Source: a candidate division WOR-3 bacterium
Lineage (GTDB): Bacteria; SDB-A
NCBI GenBank assembly: GCA_016934535.1
Contig: JAFGSQ010000061.1
Coordinates: 1 to 32,576 of the forward strand
DNA: 32,576 nt
Reading direction: 5' to 3'
Both the position numbers and the translations under genes were made by a program. The notes under the pieces are model-generated. The model was not told the origin of the DNA, made no database searches, and worked only from the letters and a program-made list of their open reading frames with translations. Below, in pieces: positions 29,548 through 32,576 of the stretch; position 1 is the first letter of the stretch; each line of letters opens with the position of its first letter.

Positions 29548-32500
29548 ATGACGATAAAAGAAAACATTCTCATATCAGTCGCCGAGAAAATCGAAAAAGA
29601 CTGTCCTCTGTCTGTGAACAGGTTGAGCGCTTCGGAGCTCGCGCTCGTTCTATGCAGTCTTCACTTTTATCACAAAAAAAGCATTTTTGCTTTTCTCGAC
29701 GACGAAAAAGAGATCGAAAAAATATCTTCAGACATTTTTGTCATGTCAGGCGTTTTGCCTAAGACTTTACCCAGGTGGGACAAAGCTTTACCGGGTGAGT
29801 TTTCACCTTCACCGGACATAGTGAGGAGAAGGATGGATTTTCTGCTGAGCGCCGGAAGGGGAAAAAACGGTATTTATATTGCCGGAACAGATTCTCTGAC
29901 CGAGAAAGTCCCTTCTCCGAAAAGGCTTGAATCGTTCTCTTTGAAAATTGAACTTGGATCTGGTATTGACACTGAAAAAACGGCTCTGCTGCTTACAAAT
30001 GCCGGATACAACGCTGAAACAAACGCAATAAATCCGGGGGAATTTTCTATGAGAGGCGGAATTATAGACGTTTTTTCTCAGGGAGAGGAATATCCGGCGA
30101 GGATCGAACTTTTCGGCGACAAGATAGACGATTTGCGTGTTTACGATCCATCTAACCAGCGGAGCGTCAGAAAGATAACGACTTACAACATAATTCCAGC
30201 CAGGGAAATACTTTTAGACGACGAAGAAACAGCCGAGTTTCGAAATAAATTCCCTGAATTTCCGGATCCTTTCGCTTTGGGCTGTGAAGCCATTGCCAAA
30301 GAGCTGAGAAATGACGACGTACAGCTTGAAAGCGTTTTTCACAATGGTTTATTATTCTCGGAATCAGCGGAAATAACCGGCGCAAGGAAAATCAACTGGG
30401 GTGACGGTGTGACAACTCCTGTCGATTTCAGTTTTGAAGACATGGATAAAGAAGGGATTGCCGGGGATTTCAAAAATTACACGGTCAGATTTTTCGTCAA
30501 ATCCCAGTCCCTGTCAAAAAAACTTGGCAAATATTTCCCCGACGCAGATTTTGTGGGAAAACCGCTGAGTTCGGGTTTTTTGCTCGAATGCGCGAAACAG
30601 ATTTTTATCACTGAAAAGGAGCTTTTCGGAATTGAACCGAGACTGATAACTCAAAAAGAAAGAGAGCATTATTTTGTAAGAGATGAGATAGAATTCCTTC
30701 CTGTCGGAACATACGTAGTACACGAGCAGTCCGGGGTCGGCAGATACAAAGGCGTCAAAGTGATTGATCACGGCGGGCAAAAGACGGAATACTTGATGCT
30801 CGAATACGCGGACGAAGCTATTTTATATCTGCCCGTTCACAAGCTCCACCTCCTGACAAGATATATAGGGCCAAAGGATTCAGCTGTGCCCCAACTTAGC
30901 AGTCTCGGCTCGCTCAAATGGCTTCAAAAAAAACAGAAAGCAAAAAAAATCATTTGGGACATGACTATTGAACTGGCTCAGCATTACGCTCTCAGAAAAG
31001 CGGCCACAGCGCCTGCCATAGAGATAGACGATGAATTAGCGAGGTCTCTGTCTTCGAGCTTTGAATTTGAAGAAACCCCGGATCAGCTCAAAGCCATAGA
31101 AGATGTTTATTCGGATCTGATAGTCCCGAAACCGATGGACAGACTGATCTGCGGAGAAGTCGGATTCGGCAAAACCGAAGTCGCTGTAAGAGCTTCGATG
31201 AAAGCCGCCAACAGCGGATATCAGACCGCAGTCCTCGTACCGACTACAGTCCTTTGCCGTCAGCATTTCGATGTTTTCAAGAGGAGGCTTGCTGATTACC
31301 CGATGAAAATTGAAATGCTCAGCAGGTTTGTCAGCCGAGAAGGGGCGAAAAAAACAATTGAAAACATCTCTTCCGGCAAAACAGATGTTGTAATCGGAAC
31401 ACACAGATTACTTTCTCAAGACATCAAATTCAGAAACCTTGGCCTGCTTATAATTGACGAGGAGCACAAGTTCGGAGTCAAACAGAAAGAAAAACTGAGA
31501 AAGCTCAAAAAAAACGTCAACACGCTCATGATGAGCGCAACTCCTATTCCGAGAACTCTGCACATGTCCCTTTGGAATCTCATGGACGTCAGTCAGATAA
31601 GGACTGCTCCTCCGGGCAGATTTCCCATCGAAACATCTGTCATACCTTTTTCTGAAAAAGTTGTAAAGGACGCGGTTTATTTCGAGATAAGCAGGGGAGG
31701 ACAGGTTTTTTTCCTTCACAACAGGATAGACAGTCTTCAGGCAGTCGAAGCTTACTTGAGAAGAATATTGCCGGATGTGAGCATGAAATGCTGTCACGGA
31801 AGGATGTCGAGCGGACAGATAGAAAAAATCATGGTCGAGTTTTATGATCACGAATTCGACGTTCTGATATCTACGACCATTATAGAATCCGGACTCGATA
31901 TAAGAAACGCCAATACGCTGATTGTTGACAGGGCGGACACTCTTGGTCTCGCTCAGCTTCATCAGATTAGGGGCAGAATAGGGAGGGGAGACGTCAGGGC
32001 TTACTGTTATTTTATGATACCGAGAAAAGGACCTAAAACTGACAGCGGAAAAGAAAGACTGAAGGCTATAAGGTCGTATGCGAGGCTCGGTGCCGGCTAC
32101 CAGCTCGCAATGCACGACATGAAGATAAGAGGGGCAGGGAACCTTCTTGGCAGTCAGCAGTCAGGGTACGATTTTGACATAGGATACGAATTATACATGA
32201 AGTATCTTGAAGAGGCTGTGGAAAAGATCAAGGCCGAAAAGGGCGAACAGGAAGAAATTGAACACGACGTGCTGACCGACTTCGCTTACTACATTCCTCC
32301 CGAATTCGTTCAGGACGCGCAGGAAAGAGTCTATCTCTACAGGAGAATAGCAGGATCGAGCCTTGACGAGCTTTCTGATATTGAAGCTGAAATTAAAGAC
32401 AGATACGGCGCTTTACCGGAAAACGCGATCAGATTTTTCGAAGTGGCGAAGCTTTACAGGACTGTAAAAGAAAGCTGTATTGCATCACTGACACTGACGG

Positions 32501-32576
32501 AAAGCCTCAAAATTCAATTTGCAAAGGATCCGGAAAGGTGGTATATTGAAAAACTTGTCTTGAACATGCCGGAAAA
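29548..32576 (+). CDS. mfd: transcription-repair coupling factor Mfd, C-terminus cut by the window end
   Basis: Open from ATG 29548 through the window end, about 1009 residues, with the C-terminus missing. Mfd pushes stalled RNA polymerase off damaged DNA and recruits UvrA. Order: a UvrB-like N-terminal part (NPGEFSMRGGIIDVFSQG, then RIELFGDKID), the RNA polymerase-interacting domain (VVHEQSGVGRYKGVK, about residue 390), and the RecG-type translocase with Walker A GEVGFGKT (536-543), DEEH (637-640), MSATPIPRTLH and GLDIRNANTL. QIRGRIGRGDVRAYCYF and GAGNLLGSQQSG follow. The polymerase-binding domain comes roughly 90 residues earlier than in E. coli Mfd, so the N-terminal UvrB-like module is shortened. 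The ribosome site is weak. Confidence 0.95.
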   Translation, partial: MTIKENILISVAEKIEKDCPLSVNRLSASELALVLCSLHFYHKKSIFAFLDDEKEIEKISSDIFVMSGVLPKTLPRWDKALPGEFSPSPDIVRRRMDFLLSAGRGKNGIYIAGTDSLTEKVPSPKRLESFSLKIELGSGIDTEKTALLLTNAGYNAETNAINPGEFSMRGGIIDVFSQGEEYPARIELFGDKIDDLRVYDPSNQRSVRKITTYNIIPAREILLDDEETAEFRNKFPEFPDPFALGCEAIAKELRNDDVQLESVFHNGLLFSESAEITGARKINWGDGVTTPVDFSFEDMDKEGIAGDFKNYTVRFFVKSQSLSKKLGKYFPDADFVGKPLSSGFLLECAKQIFITEKELFGIEPRLITQKEREHYFVRDEIEFLPVGTYVVHEQSGVGRYKGVKVIDHGGQKTEYLMLEYADEAILYLPVHKLHLLTRYIGPKDSAVPQLSSLGSLKWLQKKQKAKKIIWDMTIELAQHYALRKAATAPAIEIDDELARSLSSSFEFEETPDQLKAIEDVYSDLIVPKPMDRLICGEVGFGKTEVAVRASMKAANSGYQTAVLVPTTVLCRQHFDVFKRRLADYPMKIEMLSRFVSREGAKKTIENISSGKTDVVIGTHRLLSQDIKFRNLGLLIIDEEHKFGVKQKEKLRKLKKNVNTLMMSATPIPRTLHMSLWNLMDVSQIRTAPPGRFPIETSVIPFSEKVVKDAVYFEISRGGQVFFLHNRIDSLQAVEAYLRRILPDVSMKCCHGRMSSGQIEKIMVEFYDHEFDVLISTTIIESGLDIRNANTLIVDRADTLGLAQLHQIRGRIGRGDVRAYCYFMIPRKGPKTDSGKERLKAIRSYARLGAGYQLAMHDMKIRGAGNLLGSQQSGYDFDIGYELYMKYLEEAVEKIKAEKGEQEEIEHDVLTDFAYYIPPEFVQDAQERVYLYRRIAGSSLDELSDIEAEIKDRYGALPENAIRFFEVAKLYRTVKESCIASLTLTESLKIQFAKDPERWYIEKLVLNMPE

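Noticed and set aside
31408-32115. A 235-codon minus-strand frame opposite mfd
   Set aside because: The plus strand encodes unmistakable Mfd motifs over the same bases; the antisense frame has no recognisable domain.

Overview
The window looks like a piece of chromosome from an anaerobic Gram-negative bacterium of moderate GC content. Four secreted proteins end in a C-terminal domain resembling the type IX (Por) sorting tail. Together with FG-GAP/VCBS propellers, DUF3160 and a TonB-like protein, this points to the FCB group or a related candidate phylum. I cannot name a genus. Anaerobiosis is inferred from a superoxide reductase, a high-molecular-weight rubredoxin, a two-gene SufC/SufB (SMS-like) Fe-S system and a probable tungsten aldehyde:ferredoxin oxidoreductase. 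Several promoters fit a sigma70-like pattern (-35 TTGAxx, 16-17 bp, -10 TATAAT); the clearest lies in front of the tRNA-Asp gene.

Layout. 1-3.7 kb: a Fic protein (minus) and a secreted BNR-like protein (plus), bordered by unusual repeat tracts. 3.7-8.2 kb: a BON-LysM protein, a DUF937 protein with a possible gene remnant behind it, a seven-repeat FG-GAP protein (minus), a GT-C-like membrane protein and tRNA-Asp (minus). 8.2-13.9 kb: a third repeat tract, HemW (minus), an unknown protein, a C45-like secreted hydrolase with a calcium-loop insert, an unknown membrane protein, and a membrane-anchored SUMF1-like protein with a zinc ribbon. 13.9-18 kb: one tight operon of flavin reductase-rubredoxin (Hrb), desulfoferrodoxin, ferritin, SufC and SufB, then a small unknown exported protein. 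18-20.7 kb: DUF3160 protein and PAP2 phosphatase. 20.7-24.5 kb: ferredoxin, AOR-family enzyme, PpnP-like cupin, ThiF-like E1 and ThiS/MoaD-like carrier, closed by a hairpin. 24.5-28.6 kb: two secreted propeller proteins on the minus strand, the second a paralogue of the one near 1.5 kb. 28.7 kb to the end: a TonB-domain protein and Mfd, which runs off the window.

How the genes fit together. The Hrb-SOR-ferritin-SufCB operon would reduce superoxide, store the released iron and rebuild Fe-S clusters. The AOR operon would supply an electron-transfer partner and possibly its own sulfur-carrier system for tungstopterin. The most unusual non-coding feature is a mosaic repeat in three intergenic regions. 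A 10-bp-period CACGAAT-type tandem repeat alternates with stretches in which CACGAAG units bracket perfect or near-perfect hairpins of varying sequence. Spacing between bracketing units is mostly 31-33 or 42 bp, and two homologous hairpins show compensatory base changes. I know of no described system that matches this, but I could not search for one.
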